The notes beneath the pieces were generated by a model that searched no databases, was not told the DNA's origin, and was given only the letters and a program-made list of their open reading frames with translations. From Magnolia sinica (taxonomy: Eukaryota > Streptophyta > Magnoliopsida > Magnoliales > Magnoliaceae): a DNA stretch of 64,000 bases. The stretch covers positions 75,792,862-75,856,861 of the forward strand of contig NC_080584.1 of NCBI RefSeq assembly GCF_029962835.1, read 5' to 3'. Made by a program: the position numbers and the translations under genes. Shown one piece after another: positions 35,304 through 47,399 of the stretch (position 1 is the first letter of the stretch; every line of letters begins with the position of its first letter).

Positions 35304-36819
35304 TCAGGCTTAGTTAAATCAACGATCTCAATTCAACAAGAAGTTAATATTTTTAAATTCAAAACATTAATAGCCATTAATCATTCAATAGAGTCAGCGA
35401 CTCAACTCAATTGATTCATGACTCACCCTCTGGTTCTACAATAGACTTACCCAGATCGAAAGGCCCTATTCGAACATGAAGATCTTGCCCACTGCTTTTG
35501 TTTTCCTGAAGACCCATCAGCTCCCCATGCCAAAGACGACATCCAGAGCTGTTTCCATAGGCAGGAGCAAAACCGGTACATGAACAATCACTCCTACATT
35601 TAGCTTCACAATCGTTGAGCTGTACACTTGAATCTAAGAAGTTATCTGAGGGAGGTGGCAATCTCGTCATCTTCATCATCACGAACTGATCTGTTTCCCC
35701 ACACCTCAAAGGTGTTCGTCTTACGCACCCAGAAGACCATACATTCGATTCCCATTCTCTAGGCGAACGAGGCATGAACCCATCCAAACACCTGCAGGAT
35801 GACGATGAATACTGGTTGCAAGCACCATTGGAACCACAGTAGGCGTAATAGTCGCATACTTCTCTTGGTTGGAACCATAACATGCGCCATGCCCGGTTTT
35901 CCTCTGACAATGTGAATAGCTTGATTTGCCCAGAAACATCCATCACTAGCCTTGAAATAACAGAATTCTCTTTGATCGAGTATCTGAAATAGCTCCCATT
36001 TTCATCAGAAAAATAGTTGAAATTGTATGATTTCGTTTCAGGAATGGAGGTGAAAATTTGCCCATTCCAAAAGCCGCTCGTCCAATTCCTGGCTTTTCCA
36101 TATTTCCAAATGGAGAGCTGGCCTGCCCCACTCGAATCCAATTCAAGTGTGAAATCCCCAGGACTAGGATCATCTTTACTTCTCCACGACCTAAGCATCA
36201 TTGGACTTCCTCCGATCACATTCAGCCTCAGTTTCATGCCAGGTATGTAAGTATCCGAAGGGTAATCGAAGCTCTGCCACAAGGTGAGAGGTTCATCACC
36301 TTCTGCATTTCTTTCGGTAAATACAAGATTTCCACAATCCAAGAGCGTAAGGCTTGAATTGCTTTTGGCCCGCACCGATGACAATGGTATGGAGATTCCT
36401 ATGCTCAGAGTCTTGGGATTCTGCGCTGGTATGGAGTTTCCTCTGCTCGGAGTCTTGGGATTCTGCGTGCTACCCAGAATCATCAAATTCCCATTGGTGT
36501 TGATGGTTAAGGATCCAAACAAACTGGAGGGCAGCGGTGTTTGCCTGTTGGCAACCCATACTATTGTTTGTGCTGGGTCTGTCTTGTACCATATCCCAAC
36601 ATAGCGTTTCTTGGATTTGCCGGGGCTGAAGAAACCCAGTTCGAAGACCTGGTTTGCCGAAACCAGGCTCTGTGCCTCTCCAACCCATTGGCGGAACCTT
36701 ATCCGGTCGCGGATCGATTTGCCTTGTTTAAGAGTGTCTCCGCAGTGGGAGAGCGTCATGCAAAAGCAAGAGAAGATGAAGAGAAAAACAAAGGTATCCC
36801 ACATAGTAATGCTGCCCAT
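33005..36819 (-). CDS. G-type lectin S-receptor-like serine/threonine kinase
   Basis: A plasma-membrane receptor kinase; the ligand is unknown. Seven exons on the minus strand: 36819-35427, 35268-35134, 35003-34810, 34679-34469, 34344-34107, 33979-33829, 33298-33005. All introns are GT-AG and phases agree, giving 871 codons plus stop. Exon 1 encodes a signal peptide (1-26), a B-lectin domain (about 28-170), an S-locus glycoprotein domain (about 205-315), an EGF-like part (about 322-365) and a PAN/apple domain (about 373-450). Exon 2 holds the membrane span (about 471-491) and a basic stop-transfer stretch. The kinase has G-E-G-G-F-G in exon 3, the ATP-binding lysine K586 in A-V-K-R-L-S, H681-R-D-L-K, D701-F-G and S-P-E-Y, so it looks active. 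Unusual: a 14-residue tandem duplication (118-145) in the lectin domain. Start chosen as the first ATG before the signal peptide; a second in-frame ATG is five codons on. Confidence 0.93.
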
Positions 36820-37340
36820 TACCTAGCGATGTTTAGATCCCGATTTCATTTGGACTCAAAATCTTGTTTTGTTAATATGATTTTGAACTCTGTTTTGCTC
36901 CTCCTATGGACGGCCGATCTACAAACGTTTTGGGTGTGAATGGATTCGAGTTGATCATTGCGGAAAACCACAGCTTTCATAGGCCGGATCTAGTGCAACC
37001 AATTGTGGGTTAACGTAAATGTACACTGTAATCATAGGTCCCATGCTAGTGCATATATAAAATCCAATCCGTCTATCACGTACATCTATTGACGTTTTCT
37101 TTAGTAGACAAAATTCATTCCAGTCCAAATCTCAGGTGGGCCACCTCACTAGAGACAACATCCCGACCCTTTTTTACTCTTTCGATGACCGGTTTCGTCA
37201 TTCCATGAAAAAGAAATGTACTCTATACCCCTAGACGCATACACCGTACACGCACAGATTCCCCGCCTAAAAATTATTTCGGCGGAAACATATGGGTGGG
37301 AAGCTAGCTAGAATATTGTACCACACCAAACTCCCAAAAC
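36820..37340. other. Upstream flank of the receptor kinase
   Basis: This is the presumed promoter region for the minus-strand gene. I see no convincing TATA box or known element. A part with GGTGGGCCACCTCAC near 37135 resembles the MITE family of the window. Confidence 0.35.
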
Positions 37341-37970
37341 TGCGACGTCGCGGCAATCCCTTTGAACGCATATCCAATGCTTTCACCGGAACTACAAATG
37401 ATTACGTGTCCACCTGATGAGACATTGCATCAGGGTATAGGGACTCTTGAAACACTCTAATCTCACACCAATGAACATCGAAGGACCCTAAACCTCTAAA
37501 ATTGCACTAATCTACTTCGACTTGCACTACAACCCATTTGAACACAAATAGAATGATTTTACCGAACTATGAATGAGTGCATATGCACTTGAGATGATTT
37601 TACATTAGGATAAGGGGACTCCAGAAATACTCTAACCCTGCACCGAAGAATACTGAACTACACCGAATCCTTAAATCGCACCAACCCACTCCAACTTATA
37701 TCGTATTTCTGTTGAATGTACGTCCAACGCTTTCACCAAACTACTAATGAGGGTGTATCCAATGAGAATATGTTGCGGCAGGGTATGGGGACTCCAGAAA
37801 CTCTCTAACCCCACATTGATGAACATTGAATCTCTAAAATAACATTGATCTACTTGCACCATAACCCCTTTGAATGCACGTCGAACGCTTTCATTGAACT
37901 ACGAATGAAAATGTATTTATCTGAGAAGATATTACATCAGGGTACAGGAATCCAAAAAACACTCCTTTTT
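37340..37970. repeat. Diverged tandem repeat of about 170 bp
   Basis: Four imperfect units marked by AATGCTTTCACCGG-like strings at 37377, 37555, 37727 and 37887, each followed by GAACTAC-AATGA and by GGGACTC-AGAAACACTC. A fifth partial unit resumes at about 38558-38620 after an insertion. It may be an old satellite or the body of a decayed element. Confidence 0.65.
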
Positions 37971-38018
37971 TTTCCTTAAAAAAAAGAAAAAAAAGAAAGA
38001 GGATTTGTATATATATAT

Positions 38019-38535
38019 TTAAAAGAAACCACTACAAAATTTGGGCAACCCCTGGATAACAAAAAATTCCGAGGACGACAAGAGGTCACCTAAAGACTCT
38101 CTAATCGCTCCCAGACCCACCTTATCTAAGGGATGTAAACCCCTAATATGGATGGGTAAGTCATTTGCCTTTCCGAATAAAGCTTTGCCCAGACTAGCCA
38201 CACCATCTCTTGCCAGCCCATCTATCGGCCCGTTCCCTTCTCTTGGGATGAGGGATATTGTCAGCTAATACCTCCACTTCCACACTGGATTCGACTTACC
38301 CCTAAAGGAATCCACCACAAATTGAGAATTTGATTCTATCTCCACCTGATTACACCCAAATGATACACTGAAGACCATTGCATCGTGCAACGCTCGAAGT
38401 TCAACCATGTTGTTTATTCCTTCCCCATATCCTGAAGAGAGGGCAAAAAGGAAAATTTCAGAAGAATTTTTACAAATCCAGTCACACCCAAACGGCCCTG
38501 GGTTGCTAACAGCTAAATTGTCCACATTTATTTTT
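38019..38535 (-). pseudogene. LINE-type RNase H domain fragment
   Basis: The minus strand from 38535 reads K-I-N-V-D then S-N-P-G-P-F-G-C-D-W-I, then G-Y-G-E-G-I-N-N-M-V-E-L-R-A-L, then V-E-I-E-S-N-S-Q and I-P-R-E-G-N-G-P-I-D. This is the plant retroelement RNase H (RVT_3) pattern in order. One in-frame stop interrupts it at 38265. The usual E-S-D-S-Q aspartate is Asn, so the third metal ligand is lost. No reverse transcriptase is present upstream. The fragment sits inside the 170-bp tandem repeat. An A/T-rich tail on its 3' side (37970-38035) fits a truncated LINE insertion, although a 5'-truncated LINE is an inference. Confidence 0.75.
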
Positions 38536-38689
38536 ACCTATCCTATATTGAGGAACACCAAACCATACTAAACTCCTAAAATAGCATTAATTCACTCCCA
38601 CTCGTACTGCAACCCCTTTGGTGTATTCCACTATAACCTTGGATAGGCCTTATCTAGAGCTCAATCCTTGCCCAATTCTCATCTTGCAA

Positions 38690-39830
38690 TGACTGCCCCA
38701 TTGTAAAAGTCAACAACGTGTTTTCATTCCTGACAACAGCGTTTTTTTTTTTCAAGACCTGCCCATGTTGATTGGAAACATGTCACCCATCTATAGTGTG
38801 TCAACATCACCCAATTTCGTGAGCCCTACCATGATGTGTGTTAAATCCTAACAGTTAATACTGTTGATGAGATTGTTTTAGGACTTGAACAAAAAAATGA
38901 GATAGATCCAAAGCTTAAGTGAACCACGACACAAAAAGAAGTACGAATTAAACATCTACTGTTGAAAATTTCTCGGGGATTATACAAGTTTTGGATCAAT
39001 TTGATATTTCTATTTTCCCTTCATCTGGGTTTATGACCTTAAAAACCGGTTGGATGGAAAATAAACATTATAATGGGCCTAGGAAGGTTTCAATGATAGG
39101 AATCATTGTTCCCACCGCGTTTGTGGTGTGATCCACTTTAGTATTAGATCTGTCTCATTTTTTGGGTTCAAGAATAAAAACGAACTAATCAAATGGACAG
39201 ACAGTTTTGATATGACACATACATTATTATAAGGTGATATAACACATACGTTATTATAAGGTTCACAGAACTTGGTGATGCCCACACATCGTTGAGATTC
39301 GTGGCGTGTCTCACACCATGCAATCCGCTTCCTGTCACTGGACCCGAATTTTCGCAGGAGTTGTTAAGCATGTCGTCGAAGTAATAATAATAAAAGTAAT
39401 AATAATAATAATAAATCGTCTCACTTTAGTGTACTCTTTACTGTAAGGTGAAAAGCATAAAATTTTCATGGAAAAGAAACATTACAAGGTGGGAAAGAGC
39501 TAGCATGTTTTGGAATAAGTGCATAATTGTCTTTGTATGTTTTATCCAGGAAGGTGGGAGCGTGCATCCATGCTCGTCTATCGAATCATATTGCGTATTA
39601 AGTGCACTTTTATTGTACTGATTAAACTCTGTTGAGCCCACTTTGAATATATGTAATTTAATTATCCATGCTGCCCATCCGTTTTTCCATATCATTTTAA
39701 TGCTTGAGCCCAAAATTAAAGTATATCCAAAAGTAAATTGGATCACACCATAAGAAACAGTGGGAATAATGATTTCCACCGTTGATCATCCATCTTACCT
39801 GTTATCATCATATGATTTTGATCATTGAAA
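38690..39830. repeat. Duplicated block, copy 2, right part
   Basis: It matches 6900-7627 and 8694-9150 of copy 1 and lacks the hAT-like element between them. It includes the older MITE-like palindrome (about 38770-39300) and a (TAA)n-like tract at 39384-39413. No gene. Confidence 0.75.
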
Positions 39831-41350
39831 TTGTTAGGTGCCCTGGGTTCAACGGTGGAGAATGGTGTAGCCCGGATGGAAACTTGCATCAGATTCATAG
39901 CCCTGGGGTGGAACAGCGCATGAGAAAACAAAATGGATAGTTGGAGCAACCTTTCATCCGTGCTGTCCATCAATTTTTAGTACACTGACCCACCTTAGGA
40001 GTGAAATACGTTGATAATCAGGCTGGAAGACGAAAGACAATGTGTCCCACCTGATGGGGATCTCAAATCCCCCGTGCTCCACATGGTACGGCACCCAAGA
40101 CCAACGCACCACCCTACCTTAGCGTGAAGACTTTGTGAGGCCCACCGTGATATATTTGTTTTACCCACACCGTCCATCCATTTTTCTAACCCATAAACGG
40201 TTTGATCCTGGGATATTTTGAATGACCTGAACCGTTGATGCACTTCATCGTGGACACAGAATATTCAAACTAGTCTCAGATTGGGTCCTTGCTCTTTGTC
40301 GTGGACGTCAACACACTAGCCATGTCGCTGGTGTGCGGTACACAGGCCAATCTGCTTCCATCCACATCATCAGTGGCATTATATATGAAGACTACTGAGA
40401 CGACTGCATTAAATGCCGTCAATGATCATGTGGCTTATTTACATTCCACTAACTTGCTTGTGGCAGGCAGAATCCATACCATATCTTATTGAGGATTGTA
40501 CTTTATGGGCTCACTTTTAATTGCATGTGTTTCTCAAGAATTATTTTAATTAAATTTTATTAGCCGTTCAATTGAATACTAAGAAAACTGATCGCACATA
40601 TGAGCCATTGAAAATCATTTATCCATTAATCTGGATCAACCATCATCTGAGCCTGATTTTTTTATATTAGGTAATCCTTGTGAATAGCTTTGATGGATGT
40701 CCTAGTCATCCATTCAATTGCTAGGAAAACTGCTACCCATGTTTCTTGTAGAAAAATGAGTCTATTATCATCTGTCCTGAGGGCCCCACTTTTGTTTTCA
40801 GGTTTCCATCAAGAATTGCTTTCTTAGGATTAACATAGCCATCGGATTAGTTGATAGGAAAATGGATGAGTATATTCGTTTTATGAAATGAGAAAAGGAG
40901 TGGTCTATATCAATTGCTGGAAAGTCCAATAATGAATCTCGAAGGTCTGTTATTTGGGCCCTAGTTCTGATTGCATGTGTTGCTCAAGAATCTCTTTGAT
41001 TGGACAATCCTAAACATTGGATCAATTGCCAGATAAACAAAAGGTCCATATTAACTGTAGAAAATGTATCTAATCACCAATTGGGACAGTCCCTCATGTG
41101 GGCCCACTCTCAGGAGTCTCAACACCCGCTCAAGGGTTCGAGTACCCATAGGTGGTGAAATTCTACTAGCGTGAGTGTGTGGGGGTGTGTGCGCGTGTAA
41201 AAAAAATAAAATACCTGGTCTCAGATTAAAATATCATGTGCTAGGATAGAAAAACCACACCGACCATACAATTAGAAGATATGAAATCAATGGCCCTATG
41301 GTTTATGGTCAAGGTCTTCTGTGGAAAGATAGATACTTCACTTCAGGAAG
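39831..41350. other. Intergenic, no gene seen
   Basis: It contains scattered GTGGGCCCAC and CCACCGTGATAT words (40140, 41100) of the MITE family. A weak internal repeat with CATGTGTT-CTCAAGAAT occurs near 40525 and 40975. The short open frames have no support. Confidence 0.4.
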
Positions 41351-41359
41351 CCGATGCCT

Positions 41360-41860
41360 CAAACAAGACGGTGTGTCCCTTGCCATGGGACCACCTTGAC
41401 GTATAGACTCTATATTCATATTTTCCATCCGTTTTTCAAATCATCTCAGGTTATTATCCCAAGAATGGAGCAGATCCAATTATCAGGTGGACCATTCTCC
41501 AAGGAAACAGTGGTGATTGAGCATCTAACCATTAAAAACTATTTAGGGCCCACCCTAATGTTCGGTTATATTTATTTGCCATAGAATCTATAGATAAGGT
41601 GGCATAAGCTTGGAAGTAGGTAAAATACAAATATCAGAGCTTGATCCAAGACTTATGTAGACCATTAATGGTCAATCACCACTGTTTCCCATGATATGGT
41701 CCACCTGATGACTGGATCTGCTTCATTTTTGGCATAATGCCCTTAAAAGGATATGGGAAACGGATAAACGGTGCAGATAAGTAATAAATCCATCAGGGTA
41801 GGCCCCACAGTAAGGGTTGTACCATCTTGCGCGAGTCCCGACTCTCACCTAGTTAATCCA
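41360..41860. mobile_element. MITE-like element
   Basis: GGGACCACCTTGACGTATAG at the left faces CATCAGGGTAGGCCCCAC near 41789 on the right. The interior has the family's typical ATGGTCCACCTGATG-type word. No coding capacity. The ends are approximate. Confidence 0.5.
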
Positions 41861-41877
41861 CTCCCATCCACTCAATA

Positions 41878-43075
41878 GTTTTTGGAGAAAATGACCACCG
41901 TAGACAAAACCTTTTATCCAGCGGTTTTTACGAAAGAATACAAACTTAAGTTACCAACTTAGACTAACACGTGCGGACAGCGACTTTGAGGACGAAACTA
42001 CCCCTCTTTTCACTGCGAAGACGAGCACTGATGCTCCTCCAACCGAGAGTTGTACGAACGGCTAAGAAGAGATCAAAGTTACATGGCCCCACAGCTATGT
42101 ATTTATTATATCCACAGCATTCATCCATATTTCAAGATCATTTCGGAGCATTATCCAAAAATAAAAATAAAAAAATTATCCAAAGATCAATGGACCACAC
42201 CACAAAGAGCAGGGAAATTAATTTTCACCGTTAAAAATTTTGTAGAGCCCACCATAACATTTATTTTCCATCCAATCTATTCATAAGGTCACAAAGGCCT
42301 GGATGAAGAGGAAAAACAAATTTCTTAATGATCCAAAACTTCTGTAACCCCTAAAAAGGTTTCAAGGGCAAGCGTTCAATTCCCCACTGCCTTTTACAGT
42401 GTGGTCCACTTGGTAGCTAGATCTGTCTTATTTTTCATCTCAAGTCTTAATACAAGTTCTCCAAATAGATGGACGGTTTGGATATAACACATACCTCATA
42501 ATGGGACCCACAAAAATCGATGGGAAAAAAAAACCAGTATGTTGAGGTCGACCGAGCTGTGGCCTATGGCTACGGATTATAACCGTAGCATAATTGTAAT
42601 GATATGCACTTTTTTCTTATTTTATTTTTATTTTTTACATGGAGAACTTTATTCTACCTACATTTTTCTCATATATATATATATATGGGGAAAAGGTACT
42701 ATGCGGTCGTGCTCATGGGAACTTCCTATGAGGTCAAGCTGTGTGGGCCCCACCGTGATGCTTGTTGACCATCAACACCATGCATTTGATGGGTCCCCTT
42801 TAAATTATGGGATATCCCAAAAATCAGCCGTATACGGAACTCAGGTGGGCCATATATATAAATTTTTCTCTTTTTCTTTTTTTATTTCTTTCTTTATTCA
42901 TTTAACAAGAAAATCTTCTAAACTAAAATTAGTTACTTAACATACCACATATGATTTTGGGGTAGGAGAAGCTACTTTAACCAACCAACCTAGTTATTTA
43001 CCAAGATTCCATCAAGTCCATGGTCGAAAATACATTTCATTCACTTCGCGGTCAATTTTAATCACTTCGCGGTCA
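41878..43075 (+). repeat. Composite repeat unit, copy U1
   Basis: The order is GAGAAAATGACCACCGTAGAC (41885), CGACTTTGAGGACGAAACTA (41981), then a MITE-like palindrome (about 42060-42530). Next come a GGCTACGGATTATAACCGTAG palindrome (42561), a (TA)n tract, a half MITE (42691-42855), and GATTTTGGGGTAGGAGAAGC (42952) leading into the 21-bp minisatellite. The same order recurs inverted at 46490-48215 and directly at 49523-50465. Confidence 0.75.
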
Positions 43076-43965
43076 AACTAGAAATTGAGCGGGGTAAACA
43101 TGAAATTGAGTGTGGGAATATTGAAAATTGAGCGGGGCAAGGTAGGAATTGAGCGAGGGAACCTAGAAATTGAGCGAGGCAAGGTAGGAGTTGAGCAAGG
43201 GAATTTAGAAATTGAGCAAGGCAACCTAGAAATTGAGCGAGAGAACCCACGATTTGAGCTAGGCAACCTAGGAATTGAGCGAATGAAGTTAGAAATTGAG
43301 TGAGGGAAGCTAAAATTTGAGCGAGGGAACCTAGAAATTCAGCAAGACAACCTAGGATTTGAGCAATGAAAGCTACAAATTGTGCGAGGCAACCTAGAAA
43401 TTGATCGAGGCAACCTAGGATTTGAGCGAGGTAACTTAGGAATTAAGCGAGGGAACCTAGGAAATGAGCGAGGCAATGTAGAAATTCAGCGAGGAATCTT
43501 AGGAATTGAGCAAGGGAAGCTACAAATTAAGTGAGGGAACCAAGAAATTCAGCGAGGCAACCTAGAATTTGAGCGAGGGAAGCTAGAAATTGAGCGAGGG
43601 AACCTAGAAATTGAACAAGACAAGGTAGAAATTCAGCGAGGAAACCTAGGATTTGAGCGAGGAAACCTAGGATTTGAGCGAGGGAAGTTAGAAATTGAGC
43701 TAGGGAAGTTAGAATTTGAGTGAGGGAACCTAGCTAGAAATTCAGCGAGGCAACTTAGGATTTGAGCGAGGGAAGCTACAAATTGTGCGAGGGAATCTTG
43801 AAATTGAGCGAGGCAACCTAGGATTTGAGCGAGGCAACGTAGGAATAGATTGAGGGAAGACCTAGGAATTGAGTGAGGGAAGCTAGAAATTCAGCGAGAC
43901 AACGTATAAATTGAGGGAAGCTAGGAATTGAGCGAGGCAACATAGGAATTGTAACGGAGCAATTC
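43076..43965 (+). repeat. 21-bp minisatellite array, direct
   Basis: About 40 diverged units of the type CTAGAAATTGAGCGAGGCAA, in + orientation. Variation is mostly between GGGAA and GGCAA and between AAATT and GAATT. Confidence 0.9.
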
Positions 43966-44214
43966 ATAAATTTGATGGAGATATCATAAAAATATGATGG
44001 GGAACTTCCACGGATTCATGTAATGTAATGGAAAATTTTATGAACCGCTTGGTCAATTTCATTAATTGCTCGGTCAAATTCACCGAAGAGAATTTCATGT
44101 AAAGCTAGGTCAATTTCATTAACTGCTCGATCAAATTCACTAAAGAGCAAATTGTTAGGCTTGTTCAATTACATTTAAAGTTCATTCCAATTCATGTTAT
44201 CCTCACCCAATTTC
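43966..44214. other. Centre of the large inverted repeat
   Basis: AT-rich spacer between oppositely oriented minisatellite arrays. It has GGTCAATTTCATTAA-like words repeated about 60 bases apart (44048, 44106). Confidence 0.5.
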
Positions 44215-46490
44215 AAGCTTGCCTCACTCAAATTCATGTTTCCCTTGCTCAATTTCTAGGTTGCCTCACTGAATTTCTAAGTTGCCTTACTCAATTCTTA
44301 GGTTCCCTCGCTCAATTTCTAGGTTGCCTCGCTCAATTTCTAGCTTCCCTCGCTCAATTCAGAAGACTTTTTTTTACTGCATAAATCTTATCTTCCAGAA
44401 CCCCAGCCGTGAAATGAGGATAATCTCATTTGGCAACTCAATCCTTGCGGTCATAATTATGTTAATTCTGCCTACAAAGCTCTTCAGGTGATCAAGAGGG
44501 CCCCCTTTTCCAGTAAATAAGATTAGGATGAAAGGTATTATCTCAATGCTTCTTTTCTCTGTCTTGCTCTTAAAAATCGTTGAATCCAAAGCCCTCGGAG
44601 AAGAAAGATCTCTCTCTTGATAAAAAATGAGAGGGATCTCTCTTCTATATTATATCTATGAGGAAAGATATAGAGACCTTCTCTATTCTATCTATTCCTC
44701 TGTCTATGAGAGGATAGTCTCTCAAAAAAGTCATTCTCATCTTTGTTGATGATTTAACTGACGCTTAATCTGTTAGTTGCCTCGCTGAATTTTAAGGTTC
44801 CCTCGCTCAATTTTTAACTTCCCTCACTCAGTTCTTAAGGTTGCCTCACTGAATTTCTACGTTGCCTCGCTCAATTTATAGGTTCCCTCGCTTAATTTCT
44901 AGGTTGCCTTGCTGAATTTCTAGCTTCCCTTGCTCAATTCCTAGGTTGCCCCGTTCAATTTATAGGTTGCCTCGTTGAATTTCTAGGTTCCCTCTCTAAA
45001 TTTCTAGCTTCTCTCGCTTAATTTCTAGCTTCCCTAGCTCAATCCTAAGTTTCTTCACTGAATTTCCGCATTGCCTCGCTCAATTCCTAAGTTGCCTCAC
45101 TTAATTTATAGGTTGCCTTGCTGAATTTTTAGGTTTTATCGCTCAAATTCTAGCTTCCCTTGCTCAATTTCTAACTTCCCTCACTCAATTCCTAGGTTGT
45201 CTTGCTCAAATCCTAGGTGTCTTCGCTGCATTTCTAGGTTCCTTCGCTTAATTTCTAGGTTCCCTCGCTCAATTTCTACGTTGCCTCGTCCAATTCCTAG
45301 GTTGCCTTGCTCAATTTCTAAGTTCCCTTGCTCAATTTATAGGTTGTCTCGCTCAATTTCTAGGTTGCCTTGCTCAATTTCTAGCTTCCCTCGCTCAATT
45401 CCTAGGTTGCCTCGTTCAATTGATAGGTTGTCTCGCTCAATTTCTAGGTTCCCTCGCTTAATTTGTAGCTTTCCTTGCTCAATTCCTAGGTTCCTTCTGT
45501 TGCCTCGCTCAAATCTTACATTATCTCGCTGAATTCCTACGTTGCCTTGCTCAAATCCTAGGTTGCCTCGCTCAATTCCTAAGTTGCCTCGCTGAATTCC
45601 TACCTTGCCTTACTCAATTTCTAGGTTCCCTCGCTCAATTTCTACCTTCCATCACTCAAATCCTAGGTTGTTTCGTTGAATTTCTAGGTTCTCTCGCTTA
45701 ATTTCTAGCTTCTCGCTCAATTCCTAGGATTCTTTGTTGAATTTATACGTTGCCTCACTCATTTCGTAGGTTCCCTCGCTCAATTCCTACATTGTCTCGC
45801 CCAAATCCTAGGTTGCCTCGCTCAATTTCAAGGTTCCCTCGCACAATTTGTAGCTTCCCTCGCTCAAATCCTAAATTGCTTCGCTGAATTTCTAGGTTCC
45901 CTCGCTCAAATTTTAGCTTCCCTCGCTCAATTCCTAGGTTGCCTCACTCAAATCCTAGGTTTCCTCGCTAAATTTCTACCTTGCCTTGCTCAATTTCTAG
46001 GTTCCCTCATCAATTTCTAGCTTCCCTCGCTCAAATCCTAGGTTGCCTCACTGAATTTCTAAGTACCCTCGCTTAATTTGTAGCTTCCCTTGCTCAATTG
46101 TTAGGATTCCTCGCTGAATTTCTACGCTGCCTCGCTCATTTCCTAAGTTCCCTCGCTCAAATCCTAAGTTGCCTCGCTCAATTTCTAGGTTCCCTCACAC
46201 AATTTGTAGCTTCCCTTGCTCAAATACTAGCTTCCCTCGCTCAAATACTAGCTTCCCTCGCTCAATTTCTAACTTCTCTCGCTCAATTCCTAGGTTGCTT
46301 AGCTCAAATCGTAGGTTCCTTCGCTCAATTTTTAGGTTGCCTTGCTTAGTTTCTAGCTTCCCTCACTGAACTCCTACCTTGCCTCGCTCAATTTCTAGGT
46401 TCCCTCACTCAATTCCAACCTTGCCCCACTCAATTTTCAATTTGCCCACTCAATTTCATGTTTGCCCCGCTCAATTTCTAGTTTAACCGT
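44215..46490 (-). repeat. 21-bp minisatellite array, inverted
   Basis: The same unit on the minus strand, read on + as TTGCCTCGCTCAATTTCTAG. It is interrupted at about 44362-44775 by unrelated sequence. Open frames of 60-111 codons here are repeats of seven residues and not genes. Confidence 0.9.
44362..44775. other. Unrelated insert in the minisatellite
   Basis: About 410 bp without the 21-bp unit. It has an uninterrupted minus frame (44589-44374, 71 codons) and a run of GAGGAAAGATATAGAG/CTCTATGAGAGGATAG-type words. I considered organelle DNA but cannot match it to a plastid or mitochondrial gene. Origin unknown. Confidence 0.4.
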
Positions 46491-46689
46491 GAAGTGATTG
46501 AAATTGACCGCGAAGTGAATGAAATGTATTTTCAACCATGGACCTGATGGAATCTTGAAATATAACTAGGTTGGTTGGCTAAAGTAGCTTCTCCTACCCC
46601 AAAATCATATGTGATACGTTAATTAACTAATTTTAGTTTTGAAGATATTCTTATTAAATGAATAAAGAAAGAAATGGAAAAAAAAAGAG

Positions 46690-46691
46690 AA

Positions 46692-46788
<97 letters not shown>
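46690..46788. repeat. (TA)n microsatellite, left
   Basis: About 49 TA units directly before a MITE-like element. A second tract (47333-47383) follows on the other side. Confidence 0.95.
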
Positions 46789-46789
<1 letters not shown>

Positions 46790-46790
46790 G

Positions 46791-47327
46791 AAAAGGTACT
46801 ATGCGGTCGAGCTCATGGGAACTTCCCATGAGGTCGAGCTGTGTGGGCCCCACCGTGATGCTTGTCGAACATCTACCCCATCAGTCAGATGCACCATTCC
46901 ATGGTGGGCCTAGGTTTCAAAAATCAAGTCAATCCGTGACTTGTGTGGGCCACACCACATACAGAAGTTGAGAGGGGCTACCCTCTATTAAAAAATTCAT
47001 AATCATTTTTTGGGCCCACCGAGATGTGGTTTGCAAATCCAGCCCATCCATTATGTGTGTCCCACTTGGATGAGGGTTAAGACCAAGTTTCAGACGCATC
47101 CAAATTTCAGGTGGGCCCCACCAAGTGCTTTTATATGTTTTAGGCATGTCTTCACATGCTTTTAGATGGTATGGCCCACCTGAGTTCCGTATATGTCTGA
47201 TTTTTGGCATATCCCATAATTTAAAGGGAACCCATCAAATGCACGGTGTTGATGGTAGACAAGCATCACGGTGGGGCCCACACAGCTCGACCTCATGGGA
47301 AGTTCCCATGAGCACGACCGATAGTAC

Positions 47328-47332
<5 letters not shown>
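46791..47332. mobile_element. MITE-like element inserted in a (TA)n tract
   Basis: The inverted ends are at least 70 bp long. AAAAGGTACTATGCGGTCGA at the left and the complement of TAGTACCTTTT at the right both continue through CTCATGGGAACTTCCCATGA and GTGTGGGCCCCACCGTGATG. No coding frame. The insertion split a TA repeat in two. A half copy, reading from the other end, lies at 42691-42855. Confidence 0.75.
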
Positions 47333-47386
<54 letters not shown>

Positions 47387-47399
47387 GAAAAATGTAGGT

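Noticed and set aside
44362..44775. Plastid or mitochondrial DNA insertion
   Set aside because: The texture looked organelle-like but I could not match it to any organelle gene, so I left the origin open.
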